Assembly: GCA_963746825.1 (NCBI GenBank)
Contig: CAVVCU010000005.1
Span: 558,001-622,000 of the forward strand
Reading direction: 5' to 3'
DNA: 64,000 bases
Source of the DNA: JACVRW01 sp963746825
Lineage (GTDB): Bacteria; Actinomycetota; Thermoleophilia; Solirubrobacterales; Thermoleophilaceae
The notes under the pieces were generated by a model. It was not told the origin of the DNA and ran no database searches. It was given only the letters and a program-made list of their open reading frames with translations. Within the stretch, counting starts at the first letter, position 1; the number at the start of each line of letters is the position of its first letter. This document shows positions 7,990 to 17,208 of this stretch, in pieces. The translations under genes were made by a program, and so were the position numbers.

Positions 7990-8267
7990 TCGAGTCCCAG
8001 TGCGGGGTTACCCTCTTGTTAACGCGGTCGCACCGGCCGCCACTGAGACTTAAGCACCCAGCGAACCGAATTCTTTAACGGACATGACCACACCCCAACT
8101 GCCTGGAGGAACGACTCGGGAAGGTCCATAGAGCCGCATCGTGCGCGCCCGGAGTGGCGCGCGCTCCGTTGAGGAACTCGTACTGGTGTCTCGTGGCGCC
8201 GAGCCGGCTGCTCGGAGATTGACTGACGAGGTCGGCGCCTGGGCGCCGGGACATAGGAGACACCCAA
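7990..8267 (+). other. Long structured leader upstream of rny
   Basis: No gene seen. Two strong hairpins are present: GCGCGCC (8143-8149) with GGCGCGC (8156-8162), and CGGCGCC (8233-8239) with GGCGCCG (8242-8248). The second ends 6 bases before the ribosome-binding sequence AGGAGA (8255-8260). TACCCT near 8009 is a candidate -10, which would give a leader of about 250 bases. I recognise no known riboswitch. Confidence 0.45.
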
Positions 8268-9755
8268 ATGGAGATTGTGTTGGCGGCTCTTGTGGCGGCA
8301 GCGGTGGCCGCGGCCGTGACGCTGGTGGTGCAGCGTCCACGGGCGGCGGGCATCGCGCCCGCGCCCCTCGCAGCACCCGAGCGCCGCGAGGCCGGCACGC
8401 CCAGCGCCGCGCCCGCGGGCGGCGAGCAAGCCACCGACGACCTACTGGCTCGGCGCTCGGAGATCGCGCGCCTCGAAGAGCGACTGAGCGCGAAGGAAGG
8501 CTCGCTCGAGCTCCAGTCCCAGCGGGTCGCCGAGCGCGAGCGTTCACTCGACGACCGCCAGCGCAACCTGGAGCGCGACCGCGAGGAGCTCAAGGAGGCC
8601 AAGGTACGCCAGGTGCGAGAGCTCGAGCGCCTGTCCGGGCTCAGCGCCGGCCAGGCCAAGCAGCTGCTCATGCGCGAGCTCGAGGACAACCTCCGCCACG
8701 ACAGCGCCCGCCTGATCCGCCAGGTGGAGGAGGAGACCCGACAGGACGCCGACCGCCGCGCGCGCAGCATCCTCGCCGCCGTGATGCAGCGCGTGGCCTC
8801 GAGCCACGCCGTGGAGACCACGGTTTCGGTGGTCGAGCTGAAATCCGACGAGCTCAAGGGCCGGATCATCGGACGCGAGGGGCGCAACATCCGCGCGCTG
8901 GAGACCCTGACCGGAATCGACTTCATCATCGACGACACGCCCGGCGCCGTGCTGCTGTCGGGCTTCGACGGCGTGCGGCGGGAGACCGCGCGGCTGACCC
9001 TGGAGAAGCTCCTGCAGGACGGTCGCATCCATCCGGCCCGGATCGAGGAGGCCTTCCACCAGGCCAAGTCCGAGATCGACCAGCACGTGGTCGAGGTGGG
9101 CGAGCAGGCCGTGTTCGAGGCCAACGTGGGCTCCGTTCACCCCGAGCTGGCCAAGCTGCTCGGCCGGCTGCGCTTTCGCACGAGCTACGGCCAGAACGTG
9201 CTCCACCACTCGATCGAGTGCGCCCGGCTGGCCGGGATGCTGGCCGCCGAGCTGGGCGCGGACCCGCGCACCGCCGCGCGGGCGGCGCTGCTGCACGACA
9301 TCGGCAAGGCGGTCTCCCACGAGGTCGAGGGCCCGCACGCGCTGGTCGGAGGTGAGATGGCGCGTCGCTACAAGGAGACCGAGGGCGTGGCGCACGCCAT
9401 GGAGGCCCACCACAACGAGGTGGAGCTGCAGACCGTGGAGGCAGTGATCGTGCAGACCGTGGACGCGCTATCCGGAGCGCGGCCGGGGGCCCGCGGAGAG
9501 TCGCTGGAGCACTACGTCAAGCGCCTGCGCGAGCTGGAGTCGATAGCCACCCGCCACGACGGCGTGGAGAAGGTCTACGCGATGCATGCCGGCCGCGAGA
9601 TCCGCGTGATAGTCCAGCCCGAGGAGATCGACGACGACCATGCGGCGCTGCTCTCGAACCAGATAGCGCGCGCGGTGGAGAAGGAGCTCGACTACCCCGG
9701 CCAGATCAAGGTGACGGTGATCAGGGAGAGCCGGGCGACCGACTACGCACGCTAG
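8268..9755 (+). CDS. rny: Ribonuclease Y
   Basis: 495 aa. Membrane-anchored endoribonuclease that starts mRNA decay. Order of parts: transmembrane helix (residues 1-22), long coiled coil (~60-165), KH domain with GRIIGREGRN (198-207), and an HD domain with HHSIE (~313) and LLHDIGKA (H343, D344). The ATG at 8268 follows AGGAGA by 7 bases. Length is a little under the usual 510-520 aa because the linker after the membrane helix is short. Confidence 0.96.
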   Translation: MEIVLAALVAAAVAAAVTLVVQRPRAAGIAPAPLAAPERREAGTPSAAPAGGEQATDDLLARRSEIARLEERLSAKEGSLELQSQRVAERERSLDDRQRNLERDREELKEAKVRQVRELERLSGLSAGQAKQLLMRELEDNLRHDSARLIRQVEEETRQDADRRARSILAAVMQRVASSHAVETTVSVVELKSDELKGRIIGREGRNIRALETLTGIDFIIDDTPGAVLLSGFDGVRRETARLTLEKLLQDGRIHPARIEEAFHQAKSEIDQHVVEVGEQAVFEANVGSVHPELAKLLGRLRFRTSYGQNVLHHSIECARLAGMLAAELGADPRTAARAALLHDIGKAVSHEVEGPHALVGGEMARRYKETEGVAHAMEAHHNEVELQTVEAVIVQTVDALSGARPGARGESLEHYVKRLRELESIATRHDGVEKVYAMHAGREIRVIVQPEEIDDDHAALLSNQIARAVEKELDYPGQIKVTVIRESRATDYAR

Positions 9756-9771
9756 CCCCGGGCGTTCGCGG

Positions 9772-9777
9772 TAGCCT
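9772..9777 (+). promoter_or_regulatory. -10 box of leaderless miaB
   Basis: TAGCCT with 7 bases to the GTG at 9785. Confidence 0.6.
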
Positions 9778-9784
9778 CGCGGGG

Positions 9785-11104
9785 GTGAAGAGCTACCACC
9801 TGACCACCTTCGGGTGCCAGATGAACGAGCACGACTCCGAGCGCATGAAGGGCATGCTCGAGTCGCTGGGATATGCGGAGGCCGGAGAGCGCGAGGCCGC
9901 CGACCTGATCCTGTTCAACACCTGCTCGATCCGCGAGAAGGCCGACAACCGGCTGGTCGGCCACCTGGGCGAGGCCAAGCGGCTGAAGAGCGAGGACCCG
10001 CGGCGCGTGATCGGCATCGGGGGCTGCTGGTCGCAGTCGATGAAGGAGCAGGTGTTCGACATGTTCCCCTTCGTCGACGTGGCGTTCGGGCCCGGACAGG
10101 TGCATCGGCTGGCCGAGTTCCTGACCAGCGACAGCCTCAGCGCCCAGGGCTACTTCGAGTTCGAGGGCTTCACCGGCCACCTGCCGATGAAGCGCGAGCG
10201 CGAGCACCAGGCCTGGGTCCAGATCTCCGTGGGCTGCAACTGCGCCTGCTCCTACTGCATCGTGCCCTCCACCCGCGGTCGCGAGGTATCCCGGCCGGTC
10301 GGAGAGCTCGTGGCCGAGGTCGAGCGGCTCGCCGCCGACGGCGTGAAGGAGGTCACGCTGCTGGGCCAGAACGTCTGTTCCTACGGACGCGACCTTCCCG
10401 TGGGGGCGAAATCGTCCTTCGCCGAGCTTCTATCGATGATCGACGCCATCGACGGAGTGGAGCGAATCAGGTACACGAGCCCCCATCCCAAGGACATACG
10501 CGAGGACGTGATCCGCGCGCACGCGGAGCTGCCCAGCGTGTGCGAGCACATCCATCTTCCGCTCCAGTCCGGGTCGACGCGCGTGCTCAAGGCGATGCGG
10601 CGGACCTACAACCGGGAGCGCTACCTCGATCGGGTGGCCCTGATCCGCGAGCTCGTGCCCGATTGCGCGATCACCACCGACATCATCGTCGGCTTCCCCG
10701 GCGAGACCGACGCCGAGTTCGAGGACACGATGGACGTGGTCGAGCAGGTCCGCTACGACTCCGCCTTCACGTTCGTGTTCTCGCCCCGGCGCGGCACGCT
10801 CGCGGCGGAGCTCGAGGACGTGCTGCCCCACCAGGTCAAGCGCGAGCGCATGGGGCGCCTGGTCGAGACCGTGCAGCGCCACGCGACCGAGCGCGCCCAG
10901 CGCTTCGTCGGGCGTACGGTCGAAGTGCTGGTGGAGGGGCCCTCGCGCACCGATCCCTCGCGCCTGCGCGGCCGCACCCGGCACAACAAGACGGTGCACT
11001 TCGCCGGGGTGGCGGCGCCGGGCGAGATGGCACGCGTCGAGATCGACTCGGCCACCAGCACCACGCTCGCGGGCCAGGAGCCCCTGCTGGCGCGTCTGGG
11101 CTAG
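9785..11104 (+). CDS. miaB: tRNA-2-methylthio-N6-isopentenyladenosine37 methylthiotransferase MiaB
   Basis: 439 aa. Adds the methylthio group to i6A37 of tRNAs, acting after MiaA, whose gene lies nearby. The N-terminal UPF0004 domain has three cluster cysteines (C11, C47, C81). The radical SAM motif CxxxCxxC is C151-C155-C158 (CNCACSYC), and a TRAM domain ends the protein. The GTG at 9785 gives the exact family N-terminus (KSYHLTTFGCQMNEHDSERM). Its last bases overlap the convergent lipoprotein gene. Confidence 0.97.
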   Translation: MKSYHLTTFGCQMNEHDSERMKGMLESLGYAEAGEREAADLILFNTCSIREKADNRLVGHLGEAKRLKSEDPRRVIGIGGCWSQSMKEQVFDMFPFVDVAFGPGQVHRLAEFLTSDSLSAQGYFEFEGFTGHLPMKREREHQAWVQISVGCNCACSYCIVPSTRGREVSRPVGELVAEVERLAADGVKEVTLLGQNVCSYGRDLPVGAKSSFAELLSMIDAIDGVERIRYTSPHPKDIREDVIRAHAELPSVCEHIHLPLQSGSTRVLKAMRRTYNRERYLDRVALIRELVPDCAITTDIIVGFPGETDAEFEDTMDVVEQVRYDSAFTFVFSPRRGTLAAELEDVLPHQVKRERMGRLVETVQRHATERAQRFVGRTVEVLVEGPSRTDPSRLRGRTRHNKTVHFAGVAAPGEMARVEIDSATSTTLAGQEPLLARLG

Positions 11105-11812
11105 CTGCCGAGCGTCCGCTGCAGGTCGGCCAGCGCCGCGCCCGCCGCCAGCGCGCCACCCTCGCTCGCCCAGGCTGCGCTCTTGAGCTTCGCACCGTCG
11201 CCGTCGCTGCGGACGAGCTTCACCCCGGCGTCGGCCAACACCGCCGCGGCGAAGGAGTCGCGGGCGTAGCGCCCGGCCACCTTTGCGTTGTTCGGCAGAG
11301 AGTCGCGCACGCTCGCGAGCTGCTCGTCGTAGGCGCTGAGCAGGGCCTCGGCGTCGTTGGTGCGCCCGAGGCCCTCGCCGACCAGGCGCAGGTTGAGCTT
11401 CCACTGGGCACCGCCCTCGTCGATCACGACGGTGGGCGCGACCGCGCTGAGCTCTACGAACTGCGCCTGGTCTGGGGTGCGCTGGCGATGATCACGTCGG
11501 CGTCGACCGGGCGGTGCGGTCCCCGGGTCGATCAGCGGCACGTCCGCGGCCCGGCTTCGCAGGTAGGAGGGCAGCTTTCCACCGGCCACGGAGGCGGCCA
11601 CGGGCTCCACCCCCAACGCGAGCGTGTCGTCGAGGGCCTCGGTGCTCAGCGCGGCCGGCGCCTCGGCCTGGCCGGGAACCTTGCTCTCGCCGAGCACGTG
11701 CTGGACCTTGAGCGGCCGGGCGGTCTCCTTGGCCTCATCGAAGCCCGACTCCTGACAACCGAGCGCCGGCAAGCAGGCAGAGGCCCGCGACGGGAAGGGC
11801 TAGGGCGCGCAC
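11101..11812 (-). pseudogene. ABC transporter substrate-binding lipoprotein (BtuF/FepB type), frame-disrupted
   Basis: Probable siderophore or cobalamin binding lipoprotein. The signal peptide VRALALPVAGLCLL starts at GTG 11812, then a +1 jump near 11770 is needed to reach the lipobox region LPALGCQESGF. The mature part fits the periplasmic-binding fold (LSTEALDDTLALGVEP..., APTVVIDEG, NLRLVGEGLGRTNDAEALL). Between about 11510 and 11470 the 0 frame gives basic nonsense, while the +1 frame gives the expected VDADVIIASAP, so two compensating shifts flank that stretch. At ~240 aa it is also shorter than usual. No permease or ATPase gene lies alongside. Three disruptions suggest a decaying gene or poor local sequence quality. 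Confidence 0.6.
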
Positions 11813-11817
11813 GCCCG

Positions 11818-11825
11818 GTATTACT
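11818..11825. promoter_or_regulatory. Shared divergent -10 region, lipoprotein / miaA
   Basis: GTATTACT. On the plus strand TATTAC (11819-11824) is 8 bases before the miaA GTG; on the minus strand AGTAAT (11825-11820) is 7 bases before the lipoprotein GTG. First bases of the two start codons are 21 bp apart. Confidence 0.5.
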
Positions 11826-11832
11826 AGCGATC

Positions 11833-12756
11833 GTGCACGTGATCGCGCTATTCGGGCCCACCGGGGTGGGCAAGACCGCGGTGGCGATCGCTCTGGCCGA
11901 TCTCCTGCGCGCCCGGGGCGAGGACCCCCTCGCGGTGTCGGCCGATGCACTCCAGGTCTACCGCGGCCTCGAGCTGCTCACGGGCGCGGCCGGCGTGGAC
12001 GAGCAGCAGCGCCTGGAGCACCGGCTGCTCTCCTTCGTGGAGACGGATGAGACCTTCTCCGCCGGCCGGTTCGCGGAGCAGGCACGCGAGGAGATCGACG
12101 CCGCGCTCGCCGCGGGGCGGCGCCCGCTGGTGGTGGGCGGCACCGGCCTGTACCTGCAGGCGGCGCTGACCGACCTCGAGCTGCGCCCGCCGCCGGACCC
12201 CGAGCTGCGCGAGCGGATCGAGGCGCGCGTAACCGAGCACGGGTCACAGGCGCTGCACGCCGACCTTGCGCGCCGGTCGCCGGAGGCGGCGGCTCGGATC
12301 GAGCCGGGCGACCGCACGCGCGTGATCCGCGCGCTCGAGCTGCTCGAGATGGGGGAGCAGCCCGCTCCCACGGGCGAGGAGTCGCGGCTGTGGACCGCGC
12401 GCCTGCGCCATCCGACGCTGCTGTGCGGCCTGGTGATGGAGCGGACGGCCCTCTACGCGCGTATCGATGCGCGCGTGGACGAGATGGTGGCCGCCGGGGC
12501 GGGCGACCAGGTCCGCGCCGCCGCGCAGGCGGGCGCATCGCGCACGGCACGCTCCGCGCTGGGCTTCGAGGAGCTCTTGCGCGGCGACGTCGAGGCCACC
12601 AAGAAGCGCACCCGCAACTACGCCCGGCGCCAGCTCTCCTGGATGCGCAGGCTGCCGGACGTGGAGCAGATCGACCTCACCGGCCTGGCTCCCGAATCCG
12701 CCGCGGAGCGGATCGCCCATATACTGGCTGCGCGGCCAGGGGAGGCCCCAACCTGA
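11833..12756 (+). CDS. miaA: tRNA dimethylallyltransferase MiaA
   Basis: 307 aa. Transfers dimethylallyl to A37 of tRNAs, the substrate step for MiaB. P-loop GPTGVGKTAVAI near residue 8, then SADALQVYRGLELLTGA, VVGGTGLYLQAAL, and the C-terminal TKKRTRNYARRQLSWMRR that contacts tRNA. GTG 11833 is chosen by spacing to the -10; GTG 11839 would shorten it by two residues. The gene is separated from miaB only by the convergent lipoprotein gene. Confidence 0.95.
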   Translation: MHVIALFGPTGVGKTAVAIALADLLRARGEDPLAVSADALQVYRGLELLTGAAGVDEQQRLEHRLLSFVETDETFSAGRFAEQAREEIDAALAAGRRPLVVGGTGLYLQAALTDLELRPPPDPELRERIEARVTEHGSQALHADLARRSPEAAARIEPGDRTRVIRALELLEMGEQPAPTGEESRLWTARLRHPTLLCGLVMERTALYARIDARVDEMVAAGAGDQVRAAAQAGASRTARSALGFEELLRGDVEATKKRTRNYARRQLSWMRRLPDVEQIDLTGLAPESAAERIAHILAARPGEAPT

Positions 12757-12766
12757 GGAGAGATCT

Positions 12767-15202
12767 GTGAAGCGCGCGTTCCTGTTCGCCGCCGTCATGG
12801 CGGCTTTCTTGTCCACCGTTCCGAGTGCCCACGCCGTGCGCGACTACTCGCGCACCGCTCGCAACATCATCCCGTCGGGCCAGTACGGCGGCGTGCCGGT
12901 GCCGCCGGGAGGCGATCGCCAGGCCAAGATGTACGACGCGCTCACGCCGCTCTTCGACGACGTCGACAACGGCGATCTCTTCACCTTCTTCAAGTCCGAG
13001 AAGCTCGGCACCAGGGGGCAGGGCCCACTCAAGACCCAGCGCCCGCGCAAGGGCGTGCGCATCGTGCGCGACGCGTTCAACGTTCCGCACATCTACGGCA
13101 AGACCAACGACGCCGTGACCTTCGGCGCGGGCTACGCGCTGGCCGAGGACCGGGCGCTGCTGCTCGAGCAGGCGCGCTACAACGCCCGGGTCGCGGCCAT
13201 CGACGCTCCGGGGCTGCGGGCCATCAACCTGATCGTGGGGCTGAAGACCTTCCAGCCGAGCCGCCAGACCGAGCGCGAGGTGGCCAAGGAGGCCAAGATC
13301 CTGCGTCAGCGCTATGGCCGGCGCGGACGCCGCTTCCTCCACGACATCGACGTCTTCGTAAAGGGCATCAACACCCAGTTCCGCGACTCCGACAGCGCGG
13401 CCAAGCCCTGGACCCGCAACGACGTGATCGCGCTCAACGCGGTCAAGAGCGAGTTGTTCGGCGAGGGCGGCGGCGGCGAGGTCAACGCGGCCCAGATGCT
13501 CGACGGGCTGCAGGACTCGCTCGGGGGCGACCGCGGCCTCTCGGTGTGGAACGACCTGCGCCAGCGCCAGGATCCGGAGACCCCGGTATCGATCAAGGGG
13601 AACTTCCCCTACGCGCCGCTGCCCGATAGCCGCAGCGGCAACGTGGTGATCGACAACGGCTCCTTCCAGCCGATCCCGGTACCGGGCACGACCACCGCAC
13701 GGGCGGCCGACACCACGCCTTCGCAGGCGAGCAACGTGCTGATGGTGGCGGGCAAGCGCTCGCAGTCGGGCAATCCGCTGTTCGTCGGCGGGCCGCAGAT
13801 CGGCTACTTCTATCCCGGCCTGACGCTCGAGATGGACCTCCACGGCCCGGGCTGGAACGCCCGCGGCGCCACGTCGGCGCCCTTCCCCGGCTACATCCTC
13901 ATCGGCCGGCGCGAGGACTTCGTCTGGTCACTGACGTCAGCCGGCGCGGACATCATCGACATCTACGTCGAGACCCTCTGCGAGGGCAGCGACACCAAGT
14001 ACCTGTACAAGGGGAAGTGCCGGTCGATGAGGCACTTCGACGCGGGCAGCATCGACGGCCAGCGCGTGGAGTTCGACCGGACGGTGCACGGGCCGGTGCA
14101 GGGCTACGCCACGGTGGACGGCCGGCGCGTGGCGATTTCGCGCAAGCGCTCCAGCTACCTGCTCGACGGCGTGGACCTGTTGCTCTTCCAGCGCCTCACG
14201 CGTGGCCGGATCCGCAGCGCGAGTGACTTCTTCGACGCCGCCGCCGTCTCGCCTCAGACCTTCAACACGTTCTACGCCGACGACGACGAGGCGGCCATGA
14301 TCACCACCGGCCGCCTGCCGATCCGGGCCAAGGGCGTCGACTCGGGCCTGCCCACCGACGGCCGCGGCGGACACGAGTGGCGCGGGTTTCTCAAGCCGAA
14401 GGCGCACCCACAGGGCATCGTGCGCTCCGGCGTGCTCAACAACTGGAACAACAAGCCGGCGCGCGGCTTCCCGGGGGCCGACAACCAATGGGCCTACGGA
14501 CCGCTGGGCCGCGTCGACCTGCTCAACCAGAACACGTCCAGGCGGCGCAAGCACACCCTGGCCAGCCTGACCGGCGCGATGAACGCCGGGGCCACTCAGG
14601 ACGTGCGCGCGATGACCTTCGTGCCGCTGCTGGCTGAGCTGCTCAGGGGCGGGGCGGCGCCGTCGCCGCGGGCCACCAGGATGCTCGAGCTCTTGGAGGA
14701 CTGGAACCGCCAGCGCGGCAGCCGGCTCGACCGCGACCTCGACGGCAGGATCGACCACCCCGGTGCGGCGATCCTCGACACCGCCTGGAACCGGCTGGCC
14801 GACGCCGCGATGGTGCCGGTGCTGGGCCGGCCCCTGGCCGACCAGCTCTCGGGCACGCTGCACCGTCGCTTCGACCTACCGCCCGGTGGACAGTTCGGCG
14901 GGTGGCACATGTACATGTCCAAGGACCTGCGGACGCTGCTCGGCAAGCCGGTGAAGGGCCCGCTGCGCAACCGCTACTGCGGCACGGGCGACGTGAACCG
15001 CTGCCGCGCCGACCTGTGGGCGGCGATGGAGGCCGCGGGCGCGGAGCTGGCCGCGGCCCAGGGCGCCGATCCGGCGGCCTGGCGGGCCGACGCCCTGCGC
15101 GAGCGCATCACGTTCGCGCCCGGCCTGCTGCCGTACACCATGCGCTACACCAACCGGCCGAGCGGAATCCAGCAGGTGATCGAGTTCAAGGGGCACCGCT
15201 AG
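12767..15202 (+). CDS. Penicillin acylase family (Ntn hydrolase) exported protein
   Basis: 811 aa. Exported precursor with a signal peptide (KRAFLFAAVMAAFLSTVPSAHA). N-terminal part has GVRIVRDAFNVPHIYGKTNDAVTFGAGYALAEDR, usual for the alpha chain. The autocatalytic cleavage site and nucleophile are probably Ser322 in QASNVLMVAGKRS, followed by NPLFVGGPQIGYFYPG, the start of the beta chain. Family members hydrolyse amide bonds of beta-lactams, acyl-homoserine lactones or other acyl amides; the substrate here cannot be predicted. A ribosome-binding sequence (GAGGAGA) precedes the GTG at 12767, and the gene follows miaA by ten bases. Confidence 0.87.
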   Translation: MKRAFLFAAVMAAFLSTVPSAHAVRDYSRTARNIIPSGQYGGVPVPPGGDRQAKMYDALTPLFDDVDNGDLFTFFKSEKLGTRGQGPLKTQRPRKGVRIVRDAFNVPHIYGKTNDAVTFGAGYALAEDRALLLEQARYNARVAAIDAPGLRAINLIVGLKTFQPSRQTEREVAKEAKILRQRYGRRGRRFLHDIDVFVKGINTQFRDSDSAAKPWTRNDVIALNAVKSELFGEGGGGEVNAAQMLDGLQDSLGGDRGLSVWNDLRQRQDPETPVSIKGNFPYAPLPDSRSGNVVIDNGSFQPIPVPGTTTARAADTTPSQASNVLMVAGKRSQSGNPLFVGGPQIGYFYPGLTLEMDLHGPGWNARGATSAPFPGYILIGRREDFVWSLTSAGADIIDIYVETLCEGSDTKYLYKGKCRSMRHFDAGSIDGQRVEFDRTVHGPVQGYATVDGRRVAISRKRSSYLLDGVDLLLFQRLTRGRIRSASDFFDAAAVSPQTFNTFYADDDEAAMITTGRLPIRAKGVDSGLPTDGRGGHEWRGFLKPKAHPQGIVRSGVLNNWNNKPARGFPGADNQWAYGPLGRVDLLNQNTSRRRKHTLASLTGAMNAGATQDVRAMTFVPLLAELLRGGAAPSPRATRMLELLEDWNRQRGSRLDRDLDGRIDHPGAAILDTAWNRLADAAMVPVLGRPLADQLSGTLHRRFDLPPGGQFGGWHMYMSKDLRTLLGKPVKGPLRNRYCGTGDVNRCRADLWAAMEAAGAELAAAQGADPAAWRADALRERITFAPGLLPYTMRYTNRPSGIQQVIEFKGHR

Positions 15203-15203
15203 A

Positions 15204-15209
15204 TAAATT
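15204..15209 (+). promoter_or_regulatory. -10 box of leaderless dapF
   Basis: TAAATT within GATAAATT, 8 bases before the GTG at 15218 and immediately after the acylase stop. Confidence 0.55.
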
Positions 15210-15217
15210 CCGCGGGC

Positions 15218-16064
15218 GTGGAGTTCGAGAAGTGGCAGGCCCTCGGTAACGACTACCTGATCGTCGAGGAGCGAAAGCTCCCCTTCGAGCTGACCCCGGA
15301 GCGCGTGAGGGCGCTCTGCGAGCCCCACACGGGAATCGGCTCGGACGGCCTGCTGCTGCTGCGCGAGAGCGACGCGGAGGGCATGGTGGCGGAGGTCCGC
15401 ATCTACAACCCCGACGGCTCGGAGGCCGAGCTGTCGGGCAATGGAGTTCGCCAGGCGGTGATGTACCTGCGCCGCTCCGGCTGGGTCGAGGACGATTCCT
15501 TCTCGGTGCTCACCGCCGCCGGCCCGGTGCACCCGCAGATCGATGGTGAGCTCTGCACCATGGGCATCGGCCGGGCGCGGCTGCGAGCGCCCGACGACTT
15601 TCCGTCCGGTGGCGACGACGGCACCGGCACGCTGCGCTCCGCCGACCGGGACTTTCCCTTTCAGTTCGTGCAGGTCGGTAACCCTCAGTGTGCGATCGAG
15701 GCCGGCGACGAGCTCGAGTCGCTCGACCTGGGGCGCTACGGGCCGGAGATCGAGAGCAACGAGCTCTTCCCGCGCCGCACCAACGTGTCGTTCTGGCGCC
15801 GGACCGGGGAGGATTCCATCCGTGCCCGGATCTTCGAGCGCGGGGTGGGGGAGACCATGTCCTCGGGCACCGGTGCGACCGGGGCGGCGGTCGCCGCCGT
15901 GCGCAGCGGGCGTGAGCAGCCCCGTGACCGTCGCACTCGACGGCGGGGAGCTCGAGGTCGAGGTGGGCGAGGATCTCGACGTGAACCTGACCGGCTGGGC
16001 GCGCCCCGTGTACACGGGCACGCTCAGCGATGAATTCGTAGAGGAGCTCAATGCAGCCAAGTAG
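15218..16064 (+). CDS. dapF: Diaminopimelate epimerase, frame-disrupted near its 3' end
   Basis: Converts LL-DAP to meso-DAP for lysine and peptidoglycan. Conserved parts are KWQALGNDYLIVEE, the N-terminal half with YNPDGSEAELSGNGVR (which has Ala where many enzymes have the catalytic Cys of the CGNG motif), and GETMSSGTGATGAAVAAVRSG, where the second catalytic Cys is Ser. The frame then jumps: the end of the domain, VSSPVTVALDGGELEVEV...TLSDEFVEELNAAK, lies one frame over from 15912. Removing one base near 15911 restores ~281 aa. With both cysteines apparently replaced, epimerase activity is uncertain even if the frame is repaired. The 3' end overlaps the aminotransferase by 14 bases. Confidence 0.8.
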
Positions 16065-17208
16065 CCGCCTGGACCGCCTGCCGCCCTATCTGTTCGCCGA
16101 GCTCTCGCGCAAGATCGCCGAGAAGCAGGCGGCGGGCGTGGACGTGATCTCCCTGGGCATAGGCGATCCCGACCTGCCCACCAACGAACCGGTGATCGAC
16201 GCGCTCTGCGCGGGGGCCCGGGAGCCGGGCACCCACCAGTACCCGTCCAACCTCGGCCGGAGCGAGCTGCGCGAGGCCTTCGCCCGCTTCTATCAACGCC
16301 GCTTCGGTGTGGAGCTCGACACCGAGAGCGAGATCGTGCCCGCGCTGGGGGCCAAGGAGTGCGTCTTCAACCTCAACCTTGCCTTCCTCGACCCCGACTC
16401 GGTGGCCTTGGCGGCCGACCCGGGCTATCCCGTGTACACCGGCGGGCCGCTGCTCGCCGGCTCCGAGGCGGTGCTGATGCCTCTGCTGCCCGACCTCGGA
16501 TTCGCCCCGGACCTCGCCGCCATCGGCGGCGACGTGGCGGAGCGGGCGCGGCTCATGTACCTCAACTACCCCAACAACCCGACCGGCGCCATCGTGCCCG
16601 ACGGCCTGTTCGAGCGCGCCGTCGAGTTCGGGCGCGAGCACGATGTGCTGATCGTGCACGACGCGTCGTACACCGAGACGACCTTCGACGGCTACGTGGC
16701 GCCGAGCTTCCTGGAGACGCCGGGGGCCAAGGAGGTCGGCGTCGAGATCTTCTCTCTGTCCAAGGGCTGGAACATGACCGGATGGCGCACCGCCGCCATC
16801 GTGGGCAACGCCGACGCCCTGAGCGCGTACTGGCGCCTCAAGACCAACATCGACTCGGGCATGTTCGAGGCGGTGCAGCTGGCGGCCGCGGCGGCTCTCG
16901 ACGCCGGCCCCCCGGCGGAGATGATCGAGATCTACCAGCGGCGGCGCGACCTGGTGTGCGATGCGCTGGCGGAGATCGGCGTGGACGTGACTCCTCCGCG
17001 GGGCACGATCTACGTGTGGGCGCCGGTGCCGGATGGGCACACCTCGGCCTCCTACTGCGAGCTGGTGCTCGAGGAGTCCGGCGTGGTGGTGTCGCCCGGC
17101 GGGGCGTACGGGCCCAACGGCGAGGGCTTCTTCCGCATCTCCCTCACCGTGCCCGACGAGCGCCTGGCCGAGGCGGTGGAGCGCCTGCGGGGTAGCCTGG
17201 GCGGCTGA
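16051..17208 (+). CDS. dapL: LL-diaminopimelate aminotransferase-like PLP enzyme
   Basis: 385 aa, fold-type I aminotransferase. The start RLDRLPPYLFAELSRKIAEK and VISLGIGDPDLPTNEPVIDAL resemble LL-DAP aminotransferases. The PLP site is SLSKGWNMTGWR (Lys in SLSK), with YPNNPTG and the C-terminal Arg in FFRISLT. LL-DAP aminotransferase makes LL-DAP directly from tetrahydrodipicolinate. Sitting next to and overlapping dapF supports that role; other aspartate-family aminotransferases share these motifs. Confidence 0.78.
   Translation: MQPSSRLDRLPPYLFAELSRKIAEKQAAGVDVISLGIGDPDLPTNEPVIDALCAGAREPGTHQYPSNLGRSELREAFARFYQRRFGVELDTESEIVPALGAKECVFNLNLAFLDPDSVALAADPGYPVYTGGPLLAGSEAVLMPLLPDLGFAPDLAAIGGDVAERARLMYLNYPNNPTGAIVPDGLFERAVEFGREHDVLIVHDASYTETTFDGYVAPSFLETPGAKEVGVEIFSLSKGWNMTGWRTAAIVGNADALSAYWRLKTNIDSGMFEAVQLAAAAALDAGPPAEMIEIYQRRRDLVCDALAEIGVDVTPPRGTIYVWAPVPDGHTSASYCELVLEESGVVVSPGGAYGPNGEGFFRISLTVPDERLAEAVERLRGSLGG

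Noticed and set aside
9814..11830. Very long plus-strand frame running through miaB and the lipoprotein into miaA
   Set aside because: Only the last part, from 11833, encodes a recognisable protein (MiaA). The rest is Arg/Pro/Ala-rich shadow of miaB in another frame.
12767..15202. Beta-lactam resistance cluster (penicillin acylase with the distant serine hydrolase/VanX)
   Set aside because: The genes are 29 kb apart. The acylase family has many substrates and nothing ties it to antibiotics.
15902..15916. Programmed +1 frameshift in dapF
   Set aside because: There is no slippery site or nearby stop in the zero frame as in prfB, and similar displacements recur in unrelated genes. Sequence error is more likely.
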